Source: an uncultured Pelagibacteraceae bacterium
Lineage (GTDB): Bacteria; Pseudomonadota; Alphaproteobacteria; Pelagibacterales; Pelagibacteraceae
Assembly (NCBI GenBank): GCA_902584685.1
Contig: CACIAP010000006.1
Location: 1-49,159, forward strand
DNA length: 49,159 nt
Reading direction: 5' to 3'
Shown here: positions 33,521 to 42,834 of the stretch, piece by piece
Layout: the number at the start of each line of letters is the position of its first letter
Position numbering within the stretch: position 1 is the stretch's first letter
The notes under the pieces: model-generated
Seen by the model: only the letters and a program-made list of their open reading frames with translations
Databases searched by the model: none
What the model was told of the DNA's origin: nothing
Translations under genes and position numbers: made by a program

Positions 33521-34066
33521 GTGAAGAAAATAACATTACTTATAATATTTTTTATGATTTTTTTTTCTAAGAACAATGTATTAGCTAATTACGATAAAGT
33601 ATTTTTTGACTTTAAAATAAATAGTATTTCAGGTGAACAAATCGACCTAGGAAACTACAAGGATAAAGTGATATTGGTAGTAAACACTGCAAGCTATTGT
33701 GGATTTACAAATCAATATAATGATTTACAGTTATTGTGGGAAAAGTACAAATCTGAAGGTTTAATCGTCTTGGGTGTACCGTCAAATTCATTCAATCAAG
33801 AAAAAAAAGAAGATTCTGATGTTAAGGAATTTTGTGAAGTTAATTTTAATATAAATTTTCCAATGACAACAATTACTGAAGTTAAAGGTGAAAATTCTCA
33901 TGAATTATTTAAATGGGCAGAAAAAAATTATGGTAAATCTGCCGTTCCTAAGTGGAACTTTCACAAAATTTTGATTAATAAAGAAGGCAAGATTGAAGAA
34001 ACGTATAATTCTTTTACAAAGCCTATGTCAAAAAAGATTACTTCTAAAATTGAGAGTCTTTTATAA
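33521..34066 (+). CDS. Glutathione peroxidase family protein, exported
   Basis: A 181-aa thiol peroxidase with a signal-like N-terminus (MKKITLLIIFFMIFFSKNNVLA), so probably periplasmic. The peroxidatic cysteine is in NTASYCGFTNQY, and WNFHKILI supplies the conserved Trp-Asn. The usual NQF glutamine segment reads VPSNSFNQE, so the third tetrad residue is replaced, as in some bacterial variants. The start is GTG at 33521. The end overlaps the convergent MBL gene by 6 bp. Confidence 0.9.
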   Translation: MKKITLLIIFFMIFFSKNNVLANYDKVFFDFKINSISGEQIDLGNYKDKVILVVNTASYCGFTNQYNDLQLLWEKYKSEGLIVLGVPSNSFNQEKKEDSDVKEFCEVNFNINFPMTTITEVKGENSHELFKWAEKNYGKSAVPKWNFHKILINKEGKIEETYNSFTKPMSKKITSKIESLL

Positions 34067-34831
34067 ATTTATTTTCATTCCATCATAAGCTGGAACAATA
34101 TTTCTCTTAAGCTTCTTTTTAAGTTCATTATAATCTAAATCAGAATGTAGATTAGTTAAAATTGCTTTTTTTGGTGAAAGAGTATCAATTAATCTTAAAG
34201 ATTTATCTAAATTTAAATGTGATGGGTGTTCTCTATACCACAAACAATCAATTACTAAATATTTCAAATTTTTTAAGAATTTAAAGTCTTTTTCTTTTAT
34301 ATCACTTACATCACTTATGTAGGCCAATTTTTTGTCAACTATATAACAAGTGCAGTCCACATTTCCATGTTTTACTTTTAGAGATCTAATGTGAATTTTT
34401 TTTTGACCATCTTTAAAATAGAGATTTTTCTTAACAGAATTCATTTTTAAAGTAGCAGGATATTCACGAGAATTGTTTTTAAAACAATAAGAAAAAGTTT
34501 TATTTAAATATTTTTGCGTGGGTAAATCAGCATAAATATCGACCGGTTTTCTATTTTTTAAAAAGAAGACTCTAAGATCGTTAATTCCATGAGTTTGATC
34601 AGCATGCATATGAGAAAATAAAACTTTATCAATATTAGTGATCTTGTTATTTATTAATTGTTGTCTCATATCTGGAGAGGTGTCTATGATTATATTTAAA
34701 GACTTACCCTCAATTACTGCAGAACATCTTGTTCTAATATTTTTTTTATTATTAGGATTGCAATTTCCAAAGTTACCGTCAGGTCTTGGTACTCCCATTG
34801 AACTTCCACATCCTAAAATTGTAAATCTCAT
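34061..34831 (-). CDS. MBL-fold metallo-hydrolase (PhnP-like)
   Basis: A 256-aa metallo-beta-lactamase-fold enzyme: FTILGCGSSMGVPRPDG, IIIDTSPDMRQQL, the metal motif SHMHADQTHGINDLR, and AYISDVSD and NLHSDLDY near the end. The HxHxDH motif has Gln in place of its last His, which may alter the second metal site. Family members cleave cyclic nucleotides or phosphodiesters. It follows tatD by 3 bp, as in many alphaproteobacteria. Confidence 0.85.
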   Translation of the reverse strand: MRFTILGCGSSMGVPRPDGNFGNCNPNNKKNIRTRCSAVIEGKSLNIIIDTSPDMRQQLINNKITNIDKVLFSHMHADQTHGINDLRVFFLKNRKPVDIYADLPTQKYLNKTFSYCFKNNSREYPATLKMNSVKKNLYFKDGQKKIHIRSLKVKHGNVDCTCYIVDKKLAYISDVSDIKEKDFKFLKNLKYLVIDCLWYREHPSHLNLDKSLRLIDTLSPKKAILTNLHSDLDYNELKKKLKRNIVPAYDGMKINL

Positions 34832-34834
34832 GAA

Positions 34835-35596
34835 TTATTTAGAAAATAAAGTATTAAAATTATTAGTAGTAAGTAATATTAGCTTATCTACCTCAATATT
34901 TCGAAGATTAGCAAGTTTTTGTGCAGTAAATTTGATGAATGAAGGTTCATTTTTTTTGCCTCTATTTGGCTCTGGAGATAAAAAAGGACTGTCTGTTTCT
35001 ATTAAAAGTTTATCTTCAGGAATTTTTTTAAAAGTTTCCTGTAACTCTGTTGACTTTTTAAAGGTAATTATGCCGCTTGCAGAAAAATAAGCGTTTAATG
35101 GAACCAAATTTAAAGCAAAATCAGTTGATCCAGTAAAACAATGCATAAGAATTTTTAGATTTTTCTGATAATTTTTTTTAAGGATATCATAAGTTTCATT
35201 CTCTGCATTTCTTGAATGAATGATTAGAGGAATGTTAAGATCCATTGCAGCTTCGATATGATTTTGAAAACTCCTTAATTGTGTATCTTTATCACTATTA
35301 TTATAATAAAAATCTAATCCAGTCTCTCCTACTCCAATAATTTTGCTATTCATCTTTACTTTTTTTATAATTTCATCTCTTTCGATAAAATAATTTTTTG
35401 TTTCATGAGGGTGAATTCCAAAAGTTCCATATATCATTGGATCTTTAGACACAATATCAAGAATATTATTGTATCCACTACTAGTAGTGCAAATAGTTAA
35501 TAATTTTTCAAGACCTACATCTTTTGCTCTAGTCAAAACTTGACTTAAATTAGATATAAGAGGTTCTCGATCTAAATGGCAATGTGAATCTATCAT
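34835..35596 (-). CDS. tatD: TatD-family metal-dependent DNase
   Basis: A 253-aa TIM-barrel hydrolase: IDSHCHLD, GVGETGLDFYY, LIIHSRNAENE, LMHCFTGS and LIETDSPFLSPEP supply all metal ligands. TatD proteins are 3'-5' DNases linked to repair. It overlaps metG by 4 bp, and holB-metG-tatD is a conserved order. Confidence 0.93.
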   Translation of the reverse strand: MIDSHCHLDREPLISNLSQVLTRAKDVGLEKLLTICTTSSGYNNILDIVSKDPMIYGTFGIHPHETKNYFIERDEIIKKVKMNSKIIGVGETGLDFYYNNSDKDTQLRSFQNHIEAAMDLNIPLIIHSRNAENETYDILKKNYQKNLKILMHCFTGSTDFALNLVPLNAYFSASGIITFKKSTELQETFKKIPEDKLLIETDSPFLSPEPNRGKKNEPSFIKFTAQKLANLRNIEVDKLILLTTNNFNTLFSK

Positions 35597-37125
35597 TTTT
35601 TTATTTTTTCAAACAAAATACCAAGCTTTATAATTTCTTTTTTATCTTTTAAATATTCGTTATTACTTATAGTGTCAAATTTTACGTCATTTTCCTTCAT
35701 GGAAAAAATATTTAGGACTTTTAAAGCAGTATTAGGAATAATTGGATATAGTAAAATTGAAATTTTTCTAATTAATTCAAGAGATACAAACACAATTGTG
35801 TTCAATCTTAAACTATCATCTTTTTTAGTCCAAGGTGCTTGATCATTGAAGTATTTATTAGCTTTAAATAATTGATTTACAACATACTCAACATAGTAAT
35901 TTATATTTTGATCATTAATTTGTTTTTCTATATCTTTTATATTTTCTTTAAAGTCATTAAGAATTGATAGATCTTCTTTCGTAAAATTATATTTTCCTGA
36001 AACTTTAAGACCAAGATTTTTTTCACAAAACAAAATAACTCTTTGACATAAATTTCCATAATTATTCGCCAAATCACTATTTATACAACTTTCTAATTTT
36101 TCCTTTGAAATATTCCCATCATTTCCAAAAGATACTTCTTTAAGTAAATAATATCTCAATGCATCTAATCCATAGATATCAATTATTTCAATAGGATCTA
36201 AAATATTACCTTTAGACTTTGACATTTTTTCATCACCTGAGAGTATCCATCCGTGACCGTATACTCTCTGTGGAGGTTTAATACCTGCTGCCAATAAAAA
36301 GGCTGGCCAATACACTGCGTGAAATCTTAAAATATCTTTTCCTATAATATGAATATTAGCAGGCCAAAAGTCTTTATATAATTTTTCAGTTTCTTTTGGA
36401 TAATTTAAGGCCGAAAGATAATTTGTTAAAGCATCAAGCCATACGTATATTACATGGTCTTTGTTTGATGGAACTTTAATCCCCCAAGAAAAAGATTTCC
36501 TACTAACCGATAAATCTTTTAATCCACTTTTCACAAAACTAATTACCTCATTTTTTCGGCTCTCTGGTAATATAAATTTTGGATTTTCAGAATAAAATTT
36601 TAAAAGCGGTTCTTGCCATTTGGATAATTTAAAAAAATAAGACTCTTCTTCAACCCACTCTACCGGAGATCCAGATGATTTTGATATTTTTTTTCCATTT
36701 AAATCTTCAATTTCATCCTCATTATAAAAAGCTTCATCAGAAACGGAATACCAACCTGAATATTTTGAGAGATAAATTTCCTTTTTTTTTTCTAAAATAT
36801 TCCAAAGATTAGTTACAGCTGACGCATGCCTTTTTTCTGTGGTTCTTATAAAATCATCATTAGATAAATTAAGTAATGAAGATAAGTTTCTAAAAGTCTT
36901 ACTTATTTCATCACAGAACTTTAAAGGATCTTTGTTAGATTTCTCAGCGGCTCTTTGTATTTTTTGACCATGTTCATCAGTTCCAGTTAAAAAAAAGACT
37001 TTATGGCCTTGAATTCTTTTTAAACGTGCAAAAAAATCAGCTACTATACTTGAATAAGCATGTCCCATGTGAGGTTTTGCTGAAGGGTAATAAATTGGTG
37101 TAGTAATATAAAAATTATCTTTCAT
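35593..37125 (-). CDS. metG: Methionyl-tRNA synthetase
   Basis: A class I synthetase of 510 aa that charges tRNA-Met. It has YYPSAKPHMGHAYSS (HIGH-type), TGTDEHGQKIQRAA, the WLDALTNYLSAL block and KMSKSKGN. There is no C-terminal tRNA-binding extension, and the zinc-knuckle insert is absent, as in the short alphaproteobacterial form. It overlaps holB by 11 bp. Confidence 0.95.
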   Translation of the reverse strand: MKDNFYITTPIYYPSAKPHMGHAYSSIVADFFARLKRIQGHKVFFLTGTDEHGQKIQRAAEKSNKDPLKFCDEISKTFRNLSSLLNLSNDDFIRTTEKRHASAVTNLWNILEKKKEIYLSKYSGWYSVSDEAFYNEDEIEDLNGKKISKSSGSPVEWVEEESYFFKLSKWQEPLLKFYSENPKFILPESRKNEVISFVKSGLKDLSVSRKSFSWGIKVPSNKDHVIYVWLDALTNYLSALNYPKETEKLYKDFWPANIHIIGKDILRFHAVYWPAFLLAAGIKPPQRVYGHGWILSGDEKMSKSKGNILDPIEIIDIYGLDALRYYLLKEVSFGNDGNISKEKLESCINSDLANNYGNLCQRVILFCEKNLGLKVSGKYNFTKEDLSILNDFKENIKDIEKQINDQNINYYVEYVVNQLFKANKYFNDQAPWTKKDDSLRLNTIVFVSLELIRKISILLYPIIPNTALKVLNIFSMKENDVKFDTISNNEYLKDKKEIIKLGILFEKIKK

Positions 37126-38047
37126 TTATAATTATATTTTTAATTTCTAATAAAGATGAGTCTTTATCTAAATTAAACTTATTCATATTGTTAATTTTAT
37201 TCATCGTTTGTTTAAATGATTTATAGTCATTTTCAAAATTGTTCTGTGAAATAATCTTATTATAGAAATATATTTCAATAAGGATTTGCAAATTTTCAAT
37301 TATAAATTCATCCTTAAGATAATTTCGTTTATTAAATATATAATTTAACAAAAAGTTAATATCCAAATCATTTAATTCAATTTTTTCTTTATTTATAAAA
37401 TCATATAAATCAATATAAAATTTTGGTGAAAGATATCTAATCTTAAAATCAGACGATAGACTCTCATAAAAATCATTATCTATTACATTATTAATAATTT
37501 TTTCTATTTCAGATTCAGTTATAAAAAAATTAAACTTTATACATCTTGAATTTATAGTGCTGATTAGCTTTTTATGAGAATTATGAATTAGAATAAAAAA
37601 CAAATTTGTTGATGGTTCCTCCAAAATCTTAAGTAAAGCATTTGAGGCGTTGATATTCATTTTTTCAACATTATTAATAAGCACAATTTTTTTTTTATTT
37701 GAAAAAGATGTTTTTGACGAAAAATTTAATATTTCTCTTATTTTTGAAACTTCTATAAATTTTTTATCAATACTGTCTATTAAAAGTAAATTTGGATGTG
37801 TATTGTTTGAAACAAGCTTATAAGACTTGTTATTAATATTTATCTCATTATCCTCAAGATTATAACTGTCCTGTTCATCCTGTGAAAATAAGTAATTTAT
37901 TAAATGAAAAGCAAAAGTGCATTTACCTATCCCTTTATTACCAGAGAAGATCAATTTATTTGGTAGTTTATTTCTCAATGAAAGGTTAACCAATTCTTTA
38001 AAATTGTCCTTAAAAGATAGTAATTTAATTTGAGTTAAAGGTGTCAT
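37115..38047 (-). CDS. holB: DNA polymerase III subunit delta'
   Basis: A 310-aa clamp-loader subunit. KLIFSGNKGIGKCTFA is a P-loop, and KKIVLINNVEKMNINASNALLKILEEPS holds the Walker B-like and sensor region (core NASNALLKILEEP). SRCIKFNF follows. The C-terminal domain is poorly conserved and Asn/Lys-rich. It sits between tmk and metG with 4- and 11-bp overlaps, a classic arrangement. Confidence 0.9.
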   Translation of the reverse strand: MTPLTQIKLLSFKDNFKELVNLSLRNKLPNKLIFSGNKGIGKCTFAFHLINYLFSQDEQDSYNLEDNEININNKSYKLVSNNTHPNLLLIDSIDKKFIEVSKIREILNFSSKTSFSNKKKIVLINNVEKMNINASNALLKILEEPSTNLFFILIHNSHKKLISTINSRCIKFNFFITESEIEKIINNVIDNDFYESLSSDFKIRYLSPKFYIDLYDFINKEKIELNDLDINFLLNYIFNKRNYLKDEFIIENLQILIEIYFYNKIISQNNFENDYKSFKQTMNKINNMNKFNLDKDSSLLEIKNIIINER

Positions 38048-38655
38048 TTTATTTTAATCAAAGAATTGAATTTTTTTTGTATAATTTGTTTATTTCTATC
38101 TTTTGTCTCATCAGAGTAGATCTTTAGATAATTTTTTTTCTTATTTGATAATTTCAAAAAACCATTTTGTGCTTTAAGATAGAAATTTTTATTAAATTTG
38201 TCGTATCTATTTTTTTTAGTCTTAATCTTTTTACGAATATCTTTTTTTTTAACAATATGTAGAAACGTAAAATCTACCTTAAAGTTTCCTAATATAAATC
38301 TATTTAACGAATTAATAATATTTCTATTTATGCCAAAACCATAGTGTTGATATGCAATCGTGGAATCAACAAATCTATCAATCAGGATTACTTTTTTCTT
38401 AAGATTAGGTTTAATTATTTTATAAAAATTTTCAGATCTAGCAGATAAATATATAAGTAAATCAGTTTTTTTTTCAAAGTCAGATTTATTTGATAACAAC
38501 AATTTTCTTAATTTTTCTGAATTTTTAGATCCACCCGGCTCTCTAAGTTTAATATGCTTTATTTTTTTCTTTTTTAAATAATTAGATGCAGCATTTAAAT
38601 GAAAACTTTTTCCTGATCCATCAATACCTTCGAAAACAATGACTTTATTATACAT
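38044..38655 (-). CDS. tmk: Thymidylate kinase
   Basis: A 203-aa kinase that makes dTDP from dTMP. It has the P-loop FEGIDGSGKSFH (residues 8-19), LREPGGSKNSE, and the DRFVDSTIAYQHYG motif. The LID region is basic (KKNRYDKFNK). It overlaps dac by 8 bp and holB by 4 bp, inside the cell-wall/replication operon. Confidence 0.94.
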   Translation of the reverse strand: MYNKVIVFEGIDGSGKSFHLNAASNYLKKKKIKHIKLREPGGSKNSEKLRKLLLSNKSDFEKKTDLLIYLSARSENFYKIIKPNLKKKVILIDRFVDSTIAYQHYGFGINRNIINSLNRFILGNFKVDFTFLHIVKKKDIRKKIKTKKNRYDKFNKNFYLKAQNGFLKLSNKKKNYLKIYSDETKDRNKQIIQKKFNSLIKIK

Positions 38656-39802
38656 CGCCCCATATCAAATAATTTATAGAGTGAATTATTCTAGAGAAAA
38701 TGTTGACTTTTTTTACTTTTTCAACTGCATAAACTGGGTACTCATCAATTAAATCCCCTTTATAAGAAATCTTTAATAAGCCAATTTCTTGGTCTTTTTT
38801 GATAGGTGCTTTAATAGGACCATTATATTCTACAATTGCTGACAAGAATTTTTTTCTGGCTTTAGGAAAAGTTTTGTAGATGTCTTCTTTTACATAACCA
38901 CCAACAATATCTTTTTTTCCAAGCCAAACATCTAAATCTATAAAATTTTCGTCTTTTTTTGCAATTTCAACTGTATCAAAATTTGTCAAACCCCAAGTTA
39001 ATAATCGGGTCGATTGTCTAGATCTTTCATTTTTAGTTTCAAAACCACTTCCAACAGCAATAAGTCTTCTTTCTCCTCTTTGAACTGAGCTTGCTAAAGA
39101 ATATTTTTCTACAGCTAAATAACCAGTTTTAATACCATCGGCTCCTAAATTTTTGTAAAGCAGAGGATTTCTATTACCTTGTGTAATTGGATCTCCACCC
39201 GTTCTATCCCATGTAAATTCTTTCTCCTTAAAATATTCATAATAAACAGGATAATTTTTAATAAGATAATTAGACATTATTAAAATATCCTTAACAGTAG
39301 AATAATTATCTGGATCATTAATGCCTGATGAATTTGAAAAATTTGAATTGATCATTCCAATTTCAGATGCTTTTGCATTCATTAAAATAGCAAATTCCTC
39401 TTCACTACCCGCAACACCTTCGGCTAATGCAACGCAAGCATCGTTGCCTGATGCAATTATTATTCCTTTTAACAGATCTTCCACACTCACTTCATCTCCA
39501 ACCATAATAAACATTGATGAATATCCAGATTGAGATAGTCTCCAAGCGTTCTCAGATACCATTACCTTATCATCAAGAGAAAGATCTCCGCTCTTTAATA
39601 AATCAAACACTACAATTGATGTCATAATTTTCGTCATTGAGGCTGGATAAATAACGCTATCTACTTCTTTTTCATAAAGTATTTCTCCAGATAGGAAATC
39701 TTGTAAAATAGCAGTCCTAGCATTTATATCAAAGGCTGCCTTAGAGGGCACAGCTAAAAAAGCAAAAAGTAAATTAAAGACTATAATAAATTTTTTAATC
39801 AT
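38648..39802 (-). CDS. D-alanyl-D-alanine carboxypeptidase (PBP5/6 family)
   Basis: A periplasmic penicillin-binding protein of 384 aa that trims the terminal D-Ala of peptidoglycan. Signal peptide is about residues 1-22. Catalytic S55-x-x-K58 (PASMTKIMT), IIIASGNDACVALAE with SGN and DGIKTGYL with KTG are all intact. A C-terminal beta-domain (about 290-370) follows, ending in a short amphipathic stretch. Overlaps the RlpA-like gene by 8 bp. Confidence 0.93.
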   Translation of the reverse strand: MIKKFIIVFNLLFAFLAVPSKAAFDINARTAILQDFLSGEILYEKEVDSVIYPASMTKIMTSIVVFDLLKSGDLSLDDKVMVSENAWRLSQSGYSSMFIMVGDEVSVEDLLKGIIIASGNDACVALAEGVAGSEEEFAILMNAKASEIGMINSNFSNSSGINDPDNYSTVKDILIMSNYLIKNYPVYYEYFKEKEFTWDRTGGDPITQGNRNPLLYKNLGADGIKTGYLAVEKYSLASSVQRGERRLIAVGSGFETKNERSRQSTRLLTWGLTNFDTVEIAKKDENFIDLDVWLGKKDIVGGYVKEDIYKTFPKARKKFLSAIVEYNGPIKAPIKKDQEIGLLKISYKGDLIDEYPVYAVEKVKKVNIFSRIIHSINYLIWGDV

Positions 39803-40526
39803 TTCTAATTAATTCAATATTTTCAAAATTTAAATTATTTATACTATTATAAGCTGATTGTAGAGTATTAATATTAGAATAAGGGCCCAATAATACTTGG
39901 TGCTTAGTGTCATTTATTGAAAATATATTGACATTTTTAAGTGAAGTCTCTTTTTCGATTCTTTTTTTGAGCTCTTTAGCATTTTTTAAAAAATAAAATT
40001 CAGTGATTTTTATTGAATAATTAAAAGATCTTCTATCATCTAATTCTTTTGACTTAGGTGTTCCAATTTCATTTATGCTTATTGACTTAACTGGAGCTTT
40101 ATTAGCAACTTTTTTTTCTTCATCAAAAGTTTTTGATTTTTTGGCAATAAAAGTTTTATTTTCTCTAATTTTACTAATTTCAACATATGGTTCTTTAAGT
40201 GAGATGTCGAGTTCATCAAAAATTCTTTTTGAAAAAATTGAATTATAAAAAAATAGATTTTTATTTTTTGTTTTTACTGTTGCATTTGTGCTTTTGTTAT
40301 TTAAAAGATTAATAATTCTAACTTTTGTACCTTTTGACAAAGTATTATGGACTATCTCAAGGCTCCTATCATCAAGGGGTTTCCTTATTAATTTTTTTTC
40401 AATTAAAGACTCATCATATAAAAGAACAAATCCTTTGTTTGAAAATATGTTTTCACTATATTGAGTAGTTTGAACTGTACAACTTGCCAAAAAAAACAAG
40501 ATCAACAATAAATTTTTATAATTCAT
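39795..40526 (-). CDS. RlpA-like lipoprotein with degenerate DPBB domain and SPOR domain
   Basis: A 243-aa lipoprotein (signal with LASC lipobox at about residue 16). Residues 50-125 resemble the double-psi barrel of RlpA lytic transglycosylases (HNTLSKGTKVRIINLLNNKS, FSKRIFDELDIS), but the catalytic NDRGP-like loop is replaced by TKNKN, so enzyme activity is doubtful. The C-terminal 75 residues look like a SPOR peptidoglycan-binding domain (IKITEFYFLKNAKEL, HQVLLGPYSN). Its place between mltB and dac matches rlpA. Confidence 0.75.
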   Translation of the reverse strand: MNYKNLLLILFFLASCTVQTTQYSENIFSNKGFVLLYDESLIEKKLIRKPLDDRSLEIVHNTLSKGTKVRIINLLNNKSTNATVKTKNKNLFFYNSIFSKRIFDELDISLKEPYVEISKIRENKTFIAKKSKTFDEEKKVANKAPVKSISINEIGTPKSKELDDRRSFNYSIKITEFYFLKNAKELKKRIEKETSLKNVNIFSINDTKHQVLLGPYSNINTLQSAYNSINNLNFENIELIRND

Positions 40527-41514
40527 CTTTAAATTTATCCTTCAAAGTGCAAACAGCTAAAGCAAATCTTAATGACCTATTCCACTTCAAAATTTTTTCA
40601 TAATTAGAGAAAACAATATAGGCAGGATTAAGAGTTTGACTTCCAGGAATTATATCTACATCTGGTGTAATTATAGCAACTTTTTCCTTATCATTTACAA
40701 TATCAGTTAGATCGTTCTTAATAAATTTTTTGTAAAATCTGAAATTCTTTTTATGTTTAATATTTCTTGCGGAAGAATTAAGAAATTTTGAAGGAATATT
40801 ATTCTTTAGTTCAACACGGTAAAAACAATGATTATTTTTTTTCCAACCAATTTTTTTCATATAGTTTGCTGCTGAAGCAAATGAATCTTCTACATTTTTA
40901 AGTTCAATTACACTATTTTGATTATAATCAATTGCATAATTAGAAATAGTTGACGGCATAAACTGAAAATTTCCGAATGCACCAGCCCAAGATCCATACA
41001 AAATATCTTTATTGATTTTTTTATTATCAATTAATCTTAATGCTGTGATTAATTCTTTAGAAAAAAATTCACTTCTTCTCTTATCGTAGCTTAAAGTTGC
41101 AAGAGACGAAATGATATCCATTTTACCAAGATAAGTACCAAAGTTTGTCTCAATTCCCATTAGAGCAAGTAAAAGTTCTTTTTCTACTAAAAATTCTTGA
41201 TCAACTTTTTCTATAAGTTTAGAATTTTTTTTATATATTCTTTTACCCTTAACTACCTTTTTTTTATTTGATCTCTTCCCAACATAAGTTTTGGTATCCT
41301 CATAAAATTCAGGTTGGTATCTGTCGTATTCAATAACCTTGGGTAAAAAAATTGCTTTATCCATGACAAGATCAACTGTTTCTTTGCTTACACCAGATTT
41401 TACAGCTCTTACCTTAAAATTATCCAACCACTGATTAAAAGATTCATCTGCAATAACAATTTTAAAATTTACAAGAGAGATAAGTATTAAAAGAATAAAT
41501 TTAGTATTTTTCAT
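40516..41514 (-). CDS. Lytic murein transglycosylase, MltB family
   Basis: A periplasmic peptidoglycan-cleaving enzyme of about 332 aa. A signal peptide (MKNTKFILLILISLVNFKIVIA) precedes FNQWLDNFKVRAVKSGVS. The catalytic glutamate is in LMGIETNFG, and SWAGAFGNFQFMPSTISNYAIDYN (core GAFGNFQFMPST) is diagnostic. An ATG three codons upstream (41523) is possible and would deepen the overlap with rarD. It overlaps the RlpA-like gene by 11 bp. Confidence 0.9.
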   Translation of the reverse strand: MKNTKFILLILISLVNFKIVIADESFNQWLDNFKVRAVKSGVSKETVDLVMDKAIFLPKVIEYDRYQPEFYEDTKTYVGKRSNKKKVVKGKRIYKKNSKLIEKVDQEFLVEKELLLALMGIETNFGTYLGKMDIISSLATLSYDKRRSEFFSKELITALRLIDNKKINKDILYGSWAGAFGNFQFMPSTISNYAIDYNQNSVIELKNVEDSFASAANYMKKIGWKKNNHCFYRVELKNNIPSKFLNSSARNIKHKKNFRFYKKFIKNDLTDIVNDKEKVAIITPDVDIIPGSQTLNPAYIVFSNYEKILKWNRSLRFALAVCTLKDKFKDEL

Positions 41515-42379
41515 ATAAATCATTTAGATAAATTATTACAGCAATCCATATAATAGTGAAACTAAAGAATTTTTCATAAGAAAAAAGCTCATTATAGTAA
41601 AAATAACCCAAAAGGAACTGAAGGGTGGGTGTAATATAGAATATCATTCCACTTGGGCCTAAACCAGAAAGTTCAACTCCTCTAACATAAAGGAACAAGG
41701 GAATTACTGTCATTGGTCCCGCTAATAAAAGCATAAACATCAAATTTAAATTTTCTAATGAAAAATCGTTTTGACCATTTTTAAAAATAAAATAAAAAAC
41801 TATTAAGGACATTGGAAGAATGTACAAACTTTCTATTAATAGACCAATATCTGTATCAACGTTTATTAATTTTCTTAGAACATTATAAAAAGCCCACGAA
41901 AAAGCTACTATCAGACCAACCCAAGGAACATTATTAAAATTTCTTAGTAGAATAAAAATAGCAACACAAACAAGAAAAATAGAAATTTTACTTTTAAAAC
42001 TTATTTTTTCTCTAAAAAAGATATTTCCGCATAAAACACTTACAATTGGCATTATAAAATATCCAAATGATGCATCAATGATTTGGTCATTTGATACAGC
42101 ATAGATCCAAACTGCCCAATTAATAAATATTAATAATCCAGAGAAAAAAAGGACTAAAAGATTTTTTTTATTTTTTAAAATTTTGAAAAAAATATTCCAT
42201 TTTGAAAAAAATTGAGTAGTTATAATAAGCATGACTGCAGTCCAAATACATCTATGTATGACTAATTCTATATGGCCTATAAAAGAAAAATAGCTAAAAT
42301 AAATTACTCCAATAGCACCCCACCAAAACGATCCTAAGCTACTAAATAAAATTCCTTTATTAAATTCTTTTAAGTTCAT
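41501..42379 (-). CDS. rarD: RarD-like EamA transporter
   Basis: A 292-aa membrane protein with ten helices. The N-terminus KGILFSSLGSFWWGAIGVIYFS, HRCIWTAVM, NWAVWIYAVSNDQIIDASFGYFIMP (core NWAVWIYAVSN) and GPSGMIFYITPTLQFLLGY mark the RarD branch of the drug/metabolite superfamily. The substrate is unknown. It heads the minus-strand run that continues through mltB and the tmk operon. Confidence 0.9.
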   Translation of the reverse strand: MNLKEFNKGILFSSLGSFWWGAIGVIYFSYFSFIGHIELVIHRCIWTAVMLIITTQFFSKWNIFFKILKNKKNLLVLFFSGLLIFINWAVWIYAVSNDQIIDASFGYFIMPIVSVLCGNIFFREKISFKSKISIFLVCVAIFILLRNFNNVPWVGLIVAFSWAFYNVLRKLINVDTDIGLLIESLYILPMSLIVFYFIFKNGQNDFSLENLNLMFMLLLAGPMTVIPLFLYVRGVELSGLGPSGMIFYITPTLQFLLGYFYYNELFSYEKFFSFTIIWIAVIIYLNDLYEKY

Positions 42380-42466
42380 AAAAAAGGAAATTTATATTCC
42401 ATTATTGATAAAATAACCCCATTTAATTCTTGAATTTTAATATTATACTTATAAAAACTAGCTCAC

Positions 42467-42556
42467 GGAGAGATGGCTGAGCGGTTGAAAGCACCGGTCT
42501 TGAAAACCGGCAAAGGGGCAACTCTTTCCTGGGTTCGAATCCCAGTCTCTCCGCCA
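42467..42556 (+). tRNA. tRNA-Ser (UGA)
   Basis: A 90-nt class II tRNA with encoded CCA. Acceptor GGAGAGA pairs with UCUCUCC, anticodon loop CUUGAAA (anticodon UGA) between CCGGU and ACCGG, a long variable arm, and T-loop GGGUUCGAAUCCC. TATACT at 42444 and TATAAA at 42450 lie just upstream, without a good -35. Its 3' end abuts the stop codon of convergent sdhE with no gap. Confidence 0.97.
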
Positions 42557-42817
42557 CTAATTAAACTTTTGAAATTTATCTATAATGTGGAGCATTCTTT
42601 CATCTTTATATTCGTTCTTTGATTCCTTTTTTTTTAAAGAAATTAATGTTTCATCATCCATATTAACAAACGAGTCTAAGGTTTTTAGGTAATTCTCATC
42701 CAAATCGTTGATTAACGATTTTACAAAAGCAATCATCAGTATATCCATTTCTTTTGTTCCTCTATAGGAAGCCCTGTATATAATTTTATTTTTAAGATCT
42801 TCTTTATTAAGAGTCAT
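42557..42817 (-). CDS. sdhE: FAD assembly factor SdhE
   Basis: SdhE attaches FAD covalently to the succinate dehydrogenase flavoprotein. The 86-aa protein has RASYRGTKEMDIL, containing the RGxxE motif, then VKSLINDLDENYL and LDSFVNMDDETL, as usual. The divergent neighbour is recG, 17 bp away, a typical alphaproteobacterial pair. Confidence 0.92.
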   Translation of the reverse strand: MTLNKEDLKNKIIYRASYRGTKEMDILMIAFVKSLINDLDENYLKTLDSFVNMDDETLISLKKKESKNEYKDERMLHIIDKFQKFN

Positions 42818-42834
42818 GATATTATAACTAAACT

